Of a stretch of DNA of 64,000 bases, positions 46,930 to 59,089 are shown one piece after another (the stretch's first letter is position 1; every line of letters starts with the position of its first letter). Location of the stretch: the NCBI GenBank assembly GCA_947846985.1, contig CANTUZ010000011.1:33971589-34035588 (forward strand). Reading direction: 5' to 3'. Both the position numbers and the translations under genes were made by a program. Source of the stretch: Fratercula arctica. Lineage: Eukaryota; Chordata; Aves; Charadriiformes; Alcidae. The notes beneath the pieces were generated by a model. It was not told the origin of the DNA. It did no database searches and saw only the letters and a program-made list of their open reading frames with translations.

Positions 46930-49900
46930 AGTCTGTTCAGCCGCGAGGAAGCCTTTCTGCTATCACCCTCCCTCAGGTACATAGCTATTTACCTGTTGTT
47001 TGAAGGAGAGTATCACTTTTATGCTTCATGTACTTGAAAAGAAGTTAAATAAATAACTCCTTTTAGTTTGTCTTGGACTCTTCATCCCTAAGAAAATGTG
47101 AAGCCAAGTGGAATCATGGAAGGCCTGTATAGCAAGCAGTTTGTCCATGAAATGCATTTGTTTTTAATTGCCTCATTAAGTTAGGTTATGATGGATTATA
47201 GGACCTTACCCAATGCGATCTGACATAATGGGATGCTGTCAGAAGTTCTGGAATAATGGAGGGATATTCACTTGGCTGGGGTTTTCTTGCTTGTGTTTAT
47301 AGCCGTGTCGATCACTCGCAGTGGTTATGTGCATGAAGAACGCCTTGGCATGAGGAAAGGCAAGGTCATTAATGCTTTTTGTCATGATTACTTGATAGGC
47401 TTGTTGTTCCACCAGGAATTAATGCCTTGCTGGTAGCACAGGGAAGGAGGCGTGGGGCTGTCGTGCCGTGGTGCAGCAGGATGGGTGTCAGGCTCACAGA
47501 TTTCTGATGGTGCCTTCCAGGGCTCCGTCCATCAGCTTGTTAACAGGGATCGCAGCTGAGAACAGCACAGCCGTTCCCTGCAACCCACAGATTAATTTTC
47601 AGCTGAGGAACAGCTGAGGTATTTTAAATTTTTTGACTTGTGTTTAATACACCTGGTTTGAATAGGTTCCTCCACGCCACACGTCTGTTTCAGAGAGGGC
47701 TATAGCAAATGGAGGTGCCATGTCCAAGGCAAAGCGAGCTTGCTTGGCAGCTGGGGCTGGCTTTGCTACTCCAGCCATGAGGGAACAGGAGCCCTCTCTT
47801 ATTTCCTGGCTTGTGTAATGGAGAGAGACAAGAATATCTTCCTTTTTCTGCATAGATCAGTTTTCTAGGTCTCAAACTGTTTAAATAAGACTTTGGGCCA
47901 CCCAAGAGCTCAAAATACCTCCTCCACAAAAGGAGGAGAAAAAACCCACACCCTCAGGTAAATCATTGTGTTGTATTTGTTTTCCAAACCCTATGAAAAG
48001 AAAATAGCAATTTTGAATACAATTCTTTTTGCCTTTTCCATTTCTCCCATAGAATCTCCCAGTTGTTAAGTTAATGTTTGGGTTCAACCCAAACGTATGA
48101 ATATTTGTTTCTCCCTCTTCACTTATGTCTTTCTTCCCCATCCTTTTCCAGAATAGCTTCCAGTTGATGAAGTTTTGGGAAATAGTATTTCCATATTATA
48201 CGTCTGACTCACCCAGCACATCTTTCCTTAAATAAGATGATACAGGTAGGGTTGTTTTTGGTTTTTTTTTTACATCATGGGTGGTTCTATTTAATTATGA
48301 CGAGCTGGACCGTTGACTTGGATGAAGCCCCACTATGTGTAAATGCTTTTACAAACATTGATTAGGATGGCAGGTTTTGACAGCCGAGTCAGCCAGAAAC
48401 CTTGAAATACACCATTTGGGGCTGTTCGTTGGTGATAATGTCTCAACTGCCACAGGCTTTATTCTTTTTTTCAAAAGTTCGGAGCTTTCTCCTTCATCAG
48501 GACGAAGGCATTCTTCAGATTCTCTTGAAATGGATGTGGCACCGTCTCTCCTCCTGCAGCGGTCCCTGCTGTGGATATTTGTGAAGGAAATAAGTGAGAT
48601 TTAGGAAGTGTTGGAGATAAGCTTATTTGCATTAAAGCTCACTGAGAAGTTGATTTTTGAGGTTTGGGGGACAAAAATGAATTCTGAATCACAACACATC
48701 TAAACTTAAAAATTTTCCGAAGAAGTGAAATTTCACAGTATTCCTCATGAAAACACTGGAACGTGTTTCCAGGAGAGTAGATTGCTGTCTGGCATTTGCG
48801 TGGGTCTTTGGCTGAACTTGCCGTTATTGTTGTCAGCTTCATTTGAGCTCCTCAGCGGGAGGCAGTGGGAGACTGAGAAAATTCATGTCAAGTCCAATTT
48901 GTGCTTGCTGGGGCTTGCAGCCTCTGTGGCTCTGTAGATCCCTGTGCTTCCAGGCCAGGAATGAACTCGCAAGCGTCAGACTGGGCTGAGCAGGTTGTTT
49001 AGCCCCACAATAAGTTTGGCCACCGTGGCATGTGCTTGTAGCCTATGAAGTGAAGACACAACTGCACACCCTTCTCGTTTGGCCTCCAGCATCCATCTGA
49101 TCCAGACTCCCAGCACAGCCTGACCCAGGAGGCAGCTGACTCCATCCGTCCTCTTCTCTCTTTTCCCTGTTGAGATCTCCCTGAAAGACCCCAAACTAGT
49201 GTGTTTCTGAGCATTGTCTATGTTGTGGCTACTGTGGACTTGGAAAACTTGGAGAAATGCTGCAGACCCAGGCAGTGGCAAGGCTCCCGTGGATGTCCGT
49301 GAAAATGGAGCTGCTTCTATCAAAAATGCTCTCAGAACCTGCCAGTCCTTTGGAAAAGCATGTATTTCATCAGAAACCTCCTTTTATTTCTGTTCCTCCT
49401 CTCTCTTTTCATCTATCTCCTCATTCCCACTCTTCCCACTCCCGTTCCTTTACTTCCGTCCTGAAATTCTGGTACCAAGTGCTGGCGTTGGGCTGCCAGC
49501 CCCTCGCAAGCAGCCAGACTTGGCATGTTTTGGGAAAATGTGCAAGCCCATGAAACAGCACGGAAATGTGAATGCTTCTCTGGGGGCACAGAGGAAGCCA
49601 TGGAGCTGAAACCTAGTCCTGATAAAATCCAGGGAGCTTTTACTGCAATGAAGTTCTTTAGCAAGAGCTGTTGTTTGTTTGGAGCTGCTGTGCGGTGATT
49701 ATTTTTTCAATACGAGCTTCAACTTCACCTGGATATATCTGTAGTGATTAGAGGACTGAACCTAAATATCTGGGGAGAATATGCTAAACTTCACTGCCGT
49801 TGATGACAGGCTTCAGTAATACCTACCCCCGCAAGCCTAGGGGTTTAGACATCTGCTTTATTTGGGCTTCCTGCAAATTACACCCCCAAGGAGTGTTTAG

Positions 49901-50684
49901 GGAGTGAAATAATCCATACTGACAGTGCATGGTGTGGAAATGTCCTTCCTTAACCATCCTGCTGATGGATGACTTGAGTGTGGAAGCAAAGGCAGATTGA
50001 TGGCAGAGAGCAAGTGGAAATCACACTGAGCTTTGAGTTTGACCTGGGGTAGACACTGGAGAAAAAAGTAAATGGAAGAGGGAAATTTGGTCCAGAAATG
50101 TCATTCCTTCTGTTTCTTAACTGTCCGAGATTCTGGTGTGGTAACTCAGCTTCTTGTACCAGAAGCACGGCTTTGTATTGCTTTCCTTTGCAGTGCCATC
50201 TTTTCAGAGTATTTTGTTTCAATTCCCTTAGTACCCGACCGGGAGAGCTGAGCCTCTGAACAGCTGTAATAAGCCCATGACTTCATTTCCAGATGGTGTC
50301 TCTTGAGAACATTAAGAAAGTTGGTGGGGTTTAGAGCAGTGAGCTGGCTGCTTCTCACTGGGGATGGCAGCTTCAGGAGTCAGGAGAGACTGTAATTAAT
50401 AGGGAGTGATGAGCCAGCTGGGAAGTTCTGGCACACAAGCTGAGATCCTGGGTGGAAGCTAAGGGAAGAGGGGCAAGGCAGTGAGAAACTTGGGAATGGC
50501 CTTCCTCTTGTAGTCCTCACCAGAGCTGAGCCCTGGCTGCAGGAATCCTTAATTTGAACCATTGAAGGAGCAAATGAAATTGTTTTTCCTCCAAAATAAG
50601 CTTAGATCCCTGTATTGCAGCCCTGCTCACTGTGCCACTTGAGTGCTTTGAGGCCTTGAATGTGTTTGCATTCTTAGAAGTATC
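46930..50684. other. Non-coding stretch, no gene recognised
   Basis: Open frames up to 131 codons (49214-49609 plus) and 115 codons (48976-49323 minus) overlap on opposite strands in GC-richer sequence, which favours chance. The rare structure here is the palindrome at 48076-48094, listed separately. No repeat family is recognised. Confidence 0.62.
48076..48094. repeat. Perfect 19-bp palindrome
   Basis: Gtttgggtt and aacccaaac are exact inverted copies around a single C. The core GGGTTCAACCC has dyad symmetry of the kind bound by dimeric factors. No known factor is assigned. Confidence 0.85.
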
Positions 50685-50775
50685 CTGATGGTGGTGGAAT
50701 GTGCTATTATCCCTGTTTTTAGCTGGGTGGTTGAGGCAGAAGCCCTGCTGACTGCAAGGGGTTGGCTTGGCGCCA
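50685..50775 (+). repeat. Possible MIR-like fragment
   Basis: The segment reads gctattatccctgttttta (50703-50721), a short spacer and gttgaggcagaag (50729-50741). This parallels the plus-strand MIR core, whose blocks are ctattatccccattttacag and actgaggcacagag. The right-hand part is lost or unrecognisable. A donor-like GGTAAGT follows at 50835-50841. Confidence 0.3.
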
Positions 50776-52329
50776 TGTGGCATGGCCCATCACCTGGCAC
50801 AGGTCCAGAAGCGATGCTGTTCACCTCTCCTACTGGTAAGTCATGGGCTTCCTTGCCAAGAAAAGGAAGAGTGTTTTGGGGCCAGTTGGCAGCTCTGAGG
50901 TCTCTCCATGATGTGTCCAGAGGTCCTTACAGCCTGAGCCACCTGCTGCTTGCAAGACTCTGCCTCTGGCTTCCATTTCTTGCTTACAGCAAGGCAGCGA
51001 GAGCTATTTCAACTTGAAATGCTTGGGAGTAGGCTTTGAGAGGCTGATTATTCACAGTCATGCCCGACACTACGGGAGAATAGGGTAGGGCTTATTCCTC
51101 TTCAGCTTTTTGATCTGGGAAATAATAACAACATTTGTCAGTGTGGATCCCCTGCGAGGCAGCGAGCTCGGAGCCCGTGTGTGAGGACAGATACAGTTCA
51201 GGAGGTGGGCGAGCAAACTGTGCCCCCCTCATCCCACTGAAACACCCGGCTTTGTTAATATGTCTTTGGTCTGCTGCAGGGTAAATCTCTTCCTAGTTCT
51301 CACAAAGAGCGGAATGCCCTGCCCCCATCTGAACTATCAACTGAAATGTGCACCGTTTGAGAGAAGGGCCGTGTTTCACCAGGGTTTGGGCTGAGCCCAA
51401 CACCTTGTAGTCAAACTTCTCCTGCGGGTAATGCCTCTTCCGCACGGCACCCCCAGGCTGCATTCAGACTGGCAGGGCAGCTTCCAGATTCATTCCACTG
51501 ATGGTTCTCCAGCCATCCTGTCTTAAAAGCCCTGCGTGTAGCTGGGCTCTGTTTGCTGTTTCTTACTGGGTGTGATCTCTCTCAGTACTGTTTCTTCTTT
51601 CTAGTCCTTCACTTTACAAGCCTCAGGGATCGAAGCGAAAGCAGAATTTTGGACCCATGTGTTTGTATACCTTTTGCCTCTATGAAGGGATAGAGATCAT
51701 CCTCCACTAAGAAACTCATTACGGGATTAGTCCCTTTAGACTCAGGTACTACTGTGCCACTTGTGATACTTTATACTATTGAAAAACTCCATGTTTCTCT
51801 GAACTTGCTTCCTTCTGCAGCTGTCTGCCAGCCAGCATTTGGCACAGGATCAGAGTCATCACCTTTCCAGACTTCTTTGTTGAATCAGAACAACATTTCA
51901 GAGAGGCTATAGCATGGGAGTGCTGAGAAACAACACACGAAAGCCCACTGTGGCATTGCGGAGCTGAAATTAAATGAGCAGTATCTTGGCATGCAATGCT
52001 CAAACTTTCACAAAAACAAGACTCAGAGTTTTGCTTTAACAATTTTATGTTGGTCTCTCCATTCCCCCTTCCAGTAGAAAAGTGTCTACCTACATGTTCC
52101 TGCTCTTGGCAGCATACATCGGGGTCTCTGCTAGTCCCAGGGACACCGAGGAGATGTGTCAGTCACCAAACGTCATTTTACCCTGCTTTTCTCGGGCTGC
52201 AGCGCTCTCCCTACCCAGTGAGGCCTGACGAAGACTATTTAACAGTGCTGTTCTGATCTCACAGCAGTTGTCAGAGGCCACTGCAGCTGCTGGAAGATCT
52301 TGTGAACTACTATCAAACAAGTGAAAGAA
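50776..52329. other. Non-coding stretch, no gene recognised
   Basis: Open frames stay below 110 codons and show no known domain. A T-rich and ATTA-containing patch begins near 52325. I see nothing else definable. Confidence 0.62.
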
Positions 52330-52740
52330 ATGAAGGTAATTGCAGGAAAGGCCCTGGGAAAGAAAATGTGCAAGTCAGATAAGTTCATATTTTACCCAGA
52401 CCTGTTTATCATTTAATTAATTTAACATTTCCCATGATAAATGGCCACCATCTGTTCCCTGCGCTCAGCATTGTTATTGTTACAGTGAAAATACTATGGC
52501 CTCTGTCAGGCACTGAAATTTATTTATGTGGCTGGTACATTTTTTGTTCTCTCTGCGGCAATTACAGACCTTTATTCACGCACAGATATTTTTGAACAGA
52601 TACACGTTTTCTTGCCCCACAAAAACAAAGAAACAAAAAGCTAAATTTGCACCTAGTGCTTTCAAAATCGGGAAGACTTTTAAAGCTGTTTGAGCCTTTT
52701 GGCAATTTTCATTCTGAGACCACGTTCCCTTGAAATAAGC
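52330..52740. promoter_or_regulatory. Candidate conserved non-coding element
   Basis: The block is AT-rich and nearly free of CpG, with no open frame. It has homeodomain-type ATTAATTTAA near 52415-52424, a CATTGTTATTGTTA stretch (SOX-type ATTGTT words, 52469-52482) and TTTATTTATG. The texture matches vertebrate developmental enhancers. The call rests on composition only. Confidence 0.28.
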
Positions 52741-53929
52741 ATGAGCTTAGCGTGAGTGGTTGGAAGTAGCTGTGTGAATCCTTAATTGCTCTGCCAGGCC
52801 TGTGCTTTTCCATTGCTCGAAGATGTTGAAATCCCCAGCTTTCATTTCTGTAGCTGCAGTCAAGCTGGTAAGATGCTGCACGCAGGTGGCAACCCTCCAG
52901 TGTTATCCTCTTTCTCCGTTGCCTTGATTTATTGTCATGTTTATTATTTTGTAATGAAGCCGAAAGACCGAACTAATTTGCTTGAAACACAGCAGTTGCA
53001 AGACACCAAGCCGGTTGTCTTCACAAAAGCTTCTCATGATCTTTGAAACAGCTAGAAAATATCTAAAGGAAGGGAGTAAAATGGCAGGGAGTCAGAAGAA
53101 ACTTGCAGAGGGGCTCAGTGCCACAGATTGGTGTTAAAACGGTTGAAGACTTCATGACATGAAGCCTAACAACAGTGCTGCATGGTGTGATTAATAACTG
53201 CAGCAAGGGCGATGGTGTTTTGTGCTGTCTGTAGCCTCACTAAGCCTGGCAGAAACTTGGATTTATGCAACAAGCAAAACAGATTGTGGTAGAGAAGAAT
53301 CAGTCAAGGGATTACTGGTGAAGTAGCGCTTGGAGCAGGATGCGTCCCCTTGCTTTGGTCTCTCTAGGCTGCAGCAGACCCCACGTGTTGCATGGGATTA
53401 GCGAGAACTGTGCTGTAGCGGGCGCTGGTGCATGGGTTGACCTATTGGCTTTGGGAACTAGCTTCCGAGCACTACCTCTGGAGAATGATGCCTTCAGTTT
53501 TGCCTGAGGGCTGCCTGCCAAAAAACAGGCCGGACTTTTGGGTATGCTTAAATCTCTCAGCTGTGACTGCAGCACAGGCAGATGGGGATGTGTTTCTGCA
53601 TCCCTTGCTCCTTAGGATCTTCCTGCTGAAGACTTACCACCCTTTTGTGTTTGTGGCAGATGCGCTGCACCTGTGTTTTATAAAAATTAAGGGCAACAGC
53701 GTTGGCGGCTTTCCTATTTGAGATCACCTGGGGTGCTCCAGTGCTGAGAAATAGCTAAAAATATTGCTGGTTAGGGAGCAGCCTCTTCCATGGGGTGCAG
53801 GATGGCTCTGCTGTCAGGGGCAGGATTAAGGAGGAGCATGAGGGAGAGGGGGATTACCCTGGTTGAAGCAGAGCAGGAGGCTGTTCTCAGTCTTGTTGGG
53901 CAAGAGGCAGCCGCTGCGTGCTGCTGACT
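52741..53929. other. Non-coding stretch, no gene recognised
   Basis: The longest frames, 97 codons plus (53428-53721) and 87 codons minus (53312-53575), overlap on opposite strands and match nothing known. No repeat family is recognised. Confidence 0.62.
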
Positions 53930-54170
53930 CACGTAATGACCCTTGTGCTAACGCTGTTCCCTATCATTTAACACAAAAATAAAACTGCTAAATTGAGACC
54001 AATTTGAAACATGCGTGGTTTGCTTTGGAAAACACTCAATAGCTGCTATACTGTAAGACTGTTATTGGAAAAGGAAGGAGAAGTAAATAGTTTGGATTAA
54101 CTTAATATTGCTATATTAAACTGTTATTATTGAACTTTACTAAATTCTACCCAAATCCTGGCTCAAATCA
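53930..54170. promoter_or_regulatory. AT-rich candidate regulatory block
   Basis: The block starts with a TGACTCA word (AP-1 type, 53927-53933) and continues as CpG-poor sequence with TTAATATTG, ATTAAAC and ATTATTG words. No reading frame is present. Compositional evidence only. Confidence 0.22.
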
Positions 54171-54483
54171 AACCGCTTCAGATAATTCGTGAGAAATGGA
54201 AGGTGAAGCTAAGTGGGAAGAGGGCATGAAAGAGTGTGTGATTACCTGAATGGAAACCAAAGTGTTTCCAATGCTCCCAGCAGTTAGTGATGCTTTGAAG
54301 GATTTTCACTCCTTAAGTCCTTAGTGCTTTGAGGCAGCAATTTTGGCCTTCAAATGAGTAGAGAGCAACTTGCTGCCCTGACTGCAGAATAAATTTTGAA
54401 AGCAGTGTGAGTGCAATCTACAGGATTAGCAGCCAGGCTGGCCACAAAGCAGAAATCTTTCCAAAACATATTATTAAGAGATG

Positions 54484-54503
54484 TCATGATTATTTAATCA
54501 TGA
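54484..54503. promoter_or_regulatory. 20-bp palindrome with inverted TAAT cores
   Basis: Tcatgatta and taatcatga are exact inverted copies around TT, placing two ATTA/TAAT cores back to back. This is the geometry of a dimeric homeodomain site, although chance is possible in AT-rich sequence. Confidence 0.35.
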
Positions 54504-54949
54504 AAAAGTAGCCTACAGGGCCTGGGTAGTGGTTCATGGTGGCTTGCTGCCTTTTATAGTGCCCAGCCAGACGCTGTTTTAAGAGCAGGGACACCAACCT
54601 CTCTGCTGCAGACAGCAGGAGCCGTATAGGTGTTTGCACACAAAGGCAGACAGTGACATCGCATCAAAGACTACTTTTCCTTCTCTTTTTGTACGATGGG
54701 CCACATGATGCTGTGGCAGGTGGGAAAATGCAGAATGGCCTGAGTGCAAGTAGCATCTGCAGTCATGGGAGACGTGCAAGTTGTAGCTTTGGTCCCTGAG
54801 AGCTCATCTCAGCAAAATGCTTTACATTGCTCCGTGCTGTCTTGCTTTGCTGCTGCTCACTGTATTGCTGCATTAATTAGATGAGAAGGGGATCGCCCTC
54901 AGATGACCCTAGAGCATTGCTTGCTGGATTGAGAGTATGGGCTGCATTA

Positions 54950-55200
54950 CAGCCCCGAATTCATGGTTTTTTATCGAAGTGGTAATGGTGACTCAGTACA
55001 GACGGCAATTTGAATTGGTTATGTCAGCTCTAACTAATGACAATGAAGACCAATAAAGTGACTCTTAGATTGGTTTGGCATTATTAGTCTCATTATTAAT
55101 TATGTAGACATGACAGCAGCATTAGTGCTAGTATTAACCATCAAAATAAAATGGAATTGTACTCATAAATCTCACTGATGAGGAATATGTAAAGGATTAC
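54950..55200. promoter_or_regulatory. AT-rich candidate regulatory block
   Basis: The segment is CpG-poor, with CATTATTAGTCTCATTATTAAT (read as two CATTATTA words) near 55079-55100, a CTAATGACAATG word and TTAATTATG. No frame is open across it. Possible enhancer, judged on composition only. Confidence 0.25.
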
Positions 55201-56149
55201 AGACATTCTCCATAGGGTAGGAGAGGAAAATGGAGTGAGTCTGGGGTGAGAGTGAGATGGGGATTGGGGAGAGTTTGGGGAAGGATACCAGTATGCTGGT
55301 GATTGTGCAAAGAAGGAGCCTGAGCAAAAGGGAGCAGGACTAGGGGTAAAGTCTGGCCCTACCCTGGGTGGATAAGGTTGGGTTCTCCTGCATGTTACCA
55401 GGAGTTATGGACCCGATCACCTTTGAGCCCTGCTGCCTGCGTAGTACTTCCCGCTTCCCTTTGGGACGCTGCTGCCGGCTTGAATATCTAATCTGGGAAT
55501 CACTGCAAAGGGTTTCTCCATCATGCGAGGCTGGGACAAGCACCCTGCCCATCTCCTAGGGTGCTTATGAAAGTCTGAACGCCTGTGAAGAGCACAGGGA
55601 TCGCAAATGGCAGAGACGAATGCAAACTGGGATGAGCGCTCGTCAGGAGCAGGCTCTGCTTGGGTGCTGCCCATGGACAGGAGCATGGGGAAGGAGGCAC
55701 ATCCATCCTGCCCTGGAGGGGAGGCAGGGAGATCCTTGCTCAGCAGAAGAGCTGCTTTTGCTCCTGGGGAGCCGAGCCAGCTCTGACCATGGTAAACTGC
55801 TGAGACGAGGCAGCACAAATTACCTCTTGCCCTGCAGAAAGACGGAAGAAGAAAAATTATGCCCCAGAGGGATGTGTAGGAACAGCGCGGTTTCCTGGGG
55901 TGGTGCAATTTGCACAGCGCTGCTTGTCTGGGGCCACGTCTCATTAAAATCTGGGCCTTAATGAGCTGAGAAGACTGCATCCGCTGAAGCTTGCTGTTGG
56001 GGTCTGCTCTGCGGCAGTGCTGACATGGCCGTGTCTAGGTGCGAGAGTTCAGCCATGAAAGGGTTAACCGAGGCTGGCGGTGACTGTCGGTGGTGGGCCA
56101 TGCTCTGCCCTGTGCTGGCCTTTGCTCGAGGGTGGTGGGTGTGGGTTGC
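55201..56149. other. GC-richer non-coding stretch
   Basis: The sequence turns GC-richer and gives overlapping frames on both strands, 187 codons minus (55417-55980) and 113 codons plus (55620-55961). Neither has a domain, signal peptide or repeat pattern I recognise. Such mirror-image frames are expected by chance when stop codons are rare. Confidence 0.6.
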
Positions 56150-56300
56150 GTCTTGCTCAGCGGTGAGAGTAATGGCTCTATTTATAATGCCTTAAATGAA
56201 GTGCATGATAATTTAATTTGTACATCCATTAATACTATCTACTGCAGGGTTTGTTCTTAATTATGTTGCTCTAAATGGAGTTTTAGACATATTAATGGGC
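56150..56300. promoter_or_regulatory. AT-rich candidate regulatory block
   Basis: The block is CpG-free, with a TATTTATAATG word, gataatttaatttg, CATTAATAC and TTAATTATG words packed into about 150 bp. It contrasts with the GC-richer sequence on both sides. Conservation is unknown. Confidence 0.25.
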
Positions 56301-57192
56301 TTCTGGTCCTCCTGCCAGTCCATCCCACACGTGGTTGCTTGGAGAAGGATCTTTCTGTTCCACTAACCCCACTGCCCTGGGTGGAGAGGGCTCCTCCTGA
56401 GCTGACAGTCATTGCCCCAAAATCACCTTTCCCCTCTGAAAGGGCCAGGAGACAAACACGATGGACATTTCCTTGGCATCAGTGTGGGAGATAGGACAGT
56501 GTTGACTTGCTCTTCAGGGCCTGAGGGCAAACGGGTCCTGTGGGTCCCCAGGGCTAGGACCTACCTCAGCTCCCAAAGTTTTCCAAGGGAAGCTGATCCT
56601 GCAAACAGAAACCGGGTGCACAAATACCTTTGTAGGTTGGCCCAGGGTTGACCTGAGCATCAGTGAACTGATAACCTGCCTCTGCAGTTGATTCCTGTGG
56701 GTATGAGCAGGTTAATAAGCCTCTATCTCAAGTCATGTCTCATGATCTGGTTGACAGCTGAGAAGCCAGCAGCTCTGGCAAACAAAGGTGGGTGTTTGTC
56801 ATCTGCCTGGCTCCCGGGCAGCCCTTCCCAGGCACACAGGGTTATTTTCTGCTTAGCCTCCTATCTCTGAAAACTGTCATTTACCAAACAAACAAAATGT
56901 TTCTTTTAAGGAGAGCGGTCTTCTTACCCAGGTAGGGTGCTTTGATTTGCAATGCCAGGATGGCAATAGTGGAAGGGAATCTGAGCTCTTCATCTTTGGA
57001 GATTGCCAGGGATGGGAGACCAGGTCAGGGCTTCCCGCAAGGTTCGTGCGTCTTTCTCACTGGTTTGGCTGGTGTCCGAGAGCAGGTATGGCCCTGGGTG
57101 GACACTGCAGGCTGCACGTTGCTGTCCATTAAAGTCAGTTTAAAGAATATCAGAGGGTCATTTGAAAACTTTTAGAGGTTCTAAACTATTTG
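56301..57192. other. Non-coding stretch, no gene recognised
   Basis: Open frames are 60-80 codons and show nothing familiar. No repeat family or RNA gene is seen. Confidence 0.62.
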
Positions 57193-57217
57193 AAAAGTTT
57201 AGAGAGCCTAAACTTTT
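57193..57217. repeat. Perfect 10-bp inverted repeat
   Basis: Aaaagtttag (57193-57202) and ctaaactttt (57208-57217) are exact inverted copies around agagc. A third ctaaact copy lies just upstream at 57181-57187, so the region is a small cluster of the same word in both orientations. Confidence 0.85.
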
Positions 57218-57810
57218 GAAATAGGGAGAGAAGCTATTTGCAGGGATGTATTCAGTGGTTGTGCTAAAAATGTCCTGACTAGCCGCTTCACCTCGCAGCG
57301 CCTCAGTGTCTGCAGGGAACTGGGGAAATTACTTACCTCTTTCCAAAGATGTAAGTGGGAAAGCGATGTCTGAAAGGTGCTGGATAAATGTGAGTAATTA
57401 TGCAAGTCTGGGAAAGTCAAGGTTCTTTCCTACGGACTGCATAGATATTTAGTGTTTCTCATAGATGCAGATATTATTTGCCGTCTGCATTAGCTATTTC
57501 TAATCTTTGAAATGAAGCCAGAATTCTTTAAGAGTCACTGCTTTTTCTGAGCTGATGCTGGCTCTTTTGCCTGAGGAGCATTTGAAATCTGCCAGAATGC
57601 ATGTATTGTCGAAAACAGAAATTGAAAACCTTATACAGGATCTGCTGCCCCTGTGAGTTATGAGCTTTCCCAAGTGATCAAGGAGAAGAACTGCCGGCCC
57701 TCATTGTCTGCAAGAGCTGTGGATGGACAGAGGCAAAAGAAATCCTTCTCTCTCCTTTCCCCCTCCTGCTGCCACCCAAAATTCTCTCTTTGGGTGGAAA
57801 GAAGCTTTTG

Positions 57811-57848
57811 ACACAGACACACACACACACACACGCATACACACACAC
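57811..57848. repeat. (CA)n microsatellite, interrupted
   Basis: AC dinucleotides run across the interval, interrupted by an ACAG unit near the start and by gcat in the middle. The tract lies about 120 bp before the basic first-exon candidate. Confidence 0.95.
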
Positions 57849-57971
57849 GAGCGCTTTCGTGCCTCCCCGTGACCTGCCTGTTTCTAGCTGTCCCTCCTTC
57901 CCAGGGAGCTGGAGCTGCTGAGACACAGGAGTCGGGGAGATCCCGTCCCCAGTCTGCGGCCGTGAGACCAA

Positions 57972-58122
57972 ATGAATAAAGTGAACAAGGTTTTGAAGAT
58001 CCTTAAGAAGTCATCCAGGAGGAGGAAGAGATGGAGAGAGGAGCTGAGGGTGGAGGAGGAAGGGGAGAGCCGGGAACTCTGTGACCCGGGTGGCTTGTGC
58101 CGCCTGCACCTCTGCACCGGTG
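57972..58122 (+). CDS. Candidate first coding exon, lysine/arginine-rich N-terminus (unassigned)
   Basis: An ATG at 57972 follows an in-frame TGA at 57963, so this is the first start in the frame. The initiation context is weak (C at -3). The frame runs 50 codons plus one base to a strong donor, GTG|GTAAGG, at 58122/58123. Without splicing it would end at 58160. The peptide is strikingly basic early on, with a KILKKSSRRRKRW stretch at about residues 9-21. This could be a nuclear-localisation or membrane-binding patch. An acidic EVEEEGES-like part follows at about 26-33. CpG frequency rises slightly around the donor. No TATA box is clear. I do not recognise the protein, and no downstream exon is identified. 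It may be an alternative first exon of a gene outside the window, or chance. Confidence 0.25.
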
Positions 58123-59089
58123 GTAAGGAAACAGGAATACTCCTGCTCGCCCGGAGATAACGTGCCTGTTTGATATCCATTGCTTGCGTGACAGGAGAGC
58201 TTCCTACAGCCAGCCGCTGCTGTTGTGCTTTCCAAGGGCTGAAAAATATCGGTGGGAGAAGTGGTAAGGGCAGGGAACTGGGACTCCTTGATCTCCTTTA
58301 TAAACCTTCCCTTGCTCAGGAGGGCGGCGCTTTGCACATCTGTGGAGCGGGGACAGTAGGGAGTCTTCTTTCTGGTGGGATAGTGTTCCTAAAATTGCAG
58401 GGAGGACATATAGCTATTGGTTTGATATATGTTGTTCCATTTTGAGATATTTAAGCCTCAATGTATATTATGTATATTTGTGCAATACGAAAGCAATGGG
58501 AAACAAACAAATTTAGGTTGCTGCTTTTCTGAGGGATGTTTTTATCTGCAAAAGTGTGCTACGGCCAAAGTTGGTCTGTACCCAGGGTCCATTATATCCA
58601 TCCTTATCTTCCAAGCAAACTATGCTGTGGCTGTAATACCATTGAAAATGATTCTGGCTTTAGTCTATCTATAAAAAAGCCAAATGAGAGAAGCCCAGAA
58701 TGTGAAACAGGAGCATTTACAGCATTCACTGACATGTCCTCAGCACACTTGAACACTTTGCCGATGGCTGTGACCCAGCGGAGGAAAATGTGAAGGGCTG
58801 TGGACTTGGCCATCAGGCTCAGCTTCCTTCATTCTGCATTGCCAGCGTCCAAAGGATATGAAGTGCTTATGAAACTACGCTTAAGATGAAGCTACGCTCA
58901 TGTCTAATGTAGGTCACTGTTCTTTTCACTGTCACATTTGGTAGTTTGCTTGCGATAGTATTGTTGCAGCTTTTGAACATTTTATGGGCTTGCGCTTTTT
59001 CTTTCTCACCTACCTAATTCTGCTGAGCTGCTTTTCTGACCCTGTCCTGGAGCATCTGATGGCCTGTTCTTACAGGACCCTGGGTGGCT
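58123..59089. other. Non-coding stretch, no gene recognised
   Basis: CpG-containing sequence continues to about 58350, then turns AT-rich near 58420-58510 (tgatatatgttg, gtatattatgtatat). Open frames under 92 codons show no known domain. Confidence 0.6.

Noticed and set aside
55417..55980. 187-codon minus-strand open frame
   Set aside because: It lies in GC-richer sequence with a long overlapping frame on the other strand, is rich in Pro, Ser and Cys without pattern, and has no known motif.
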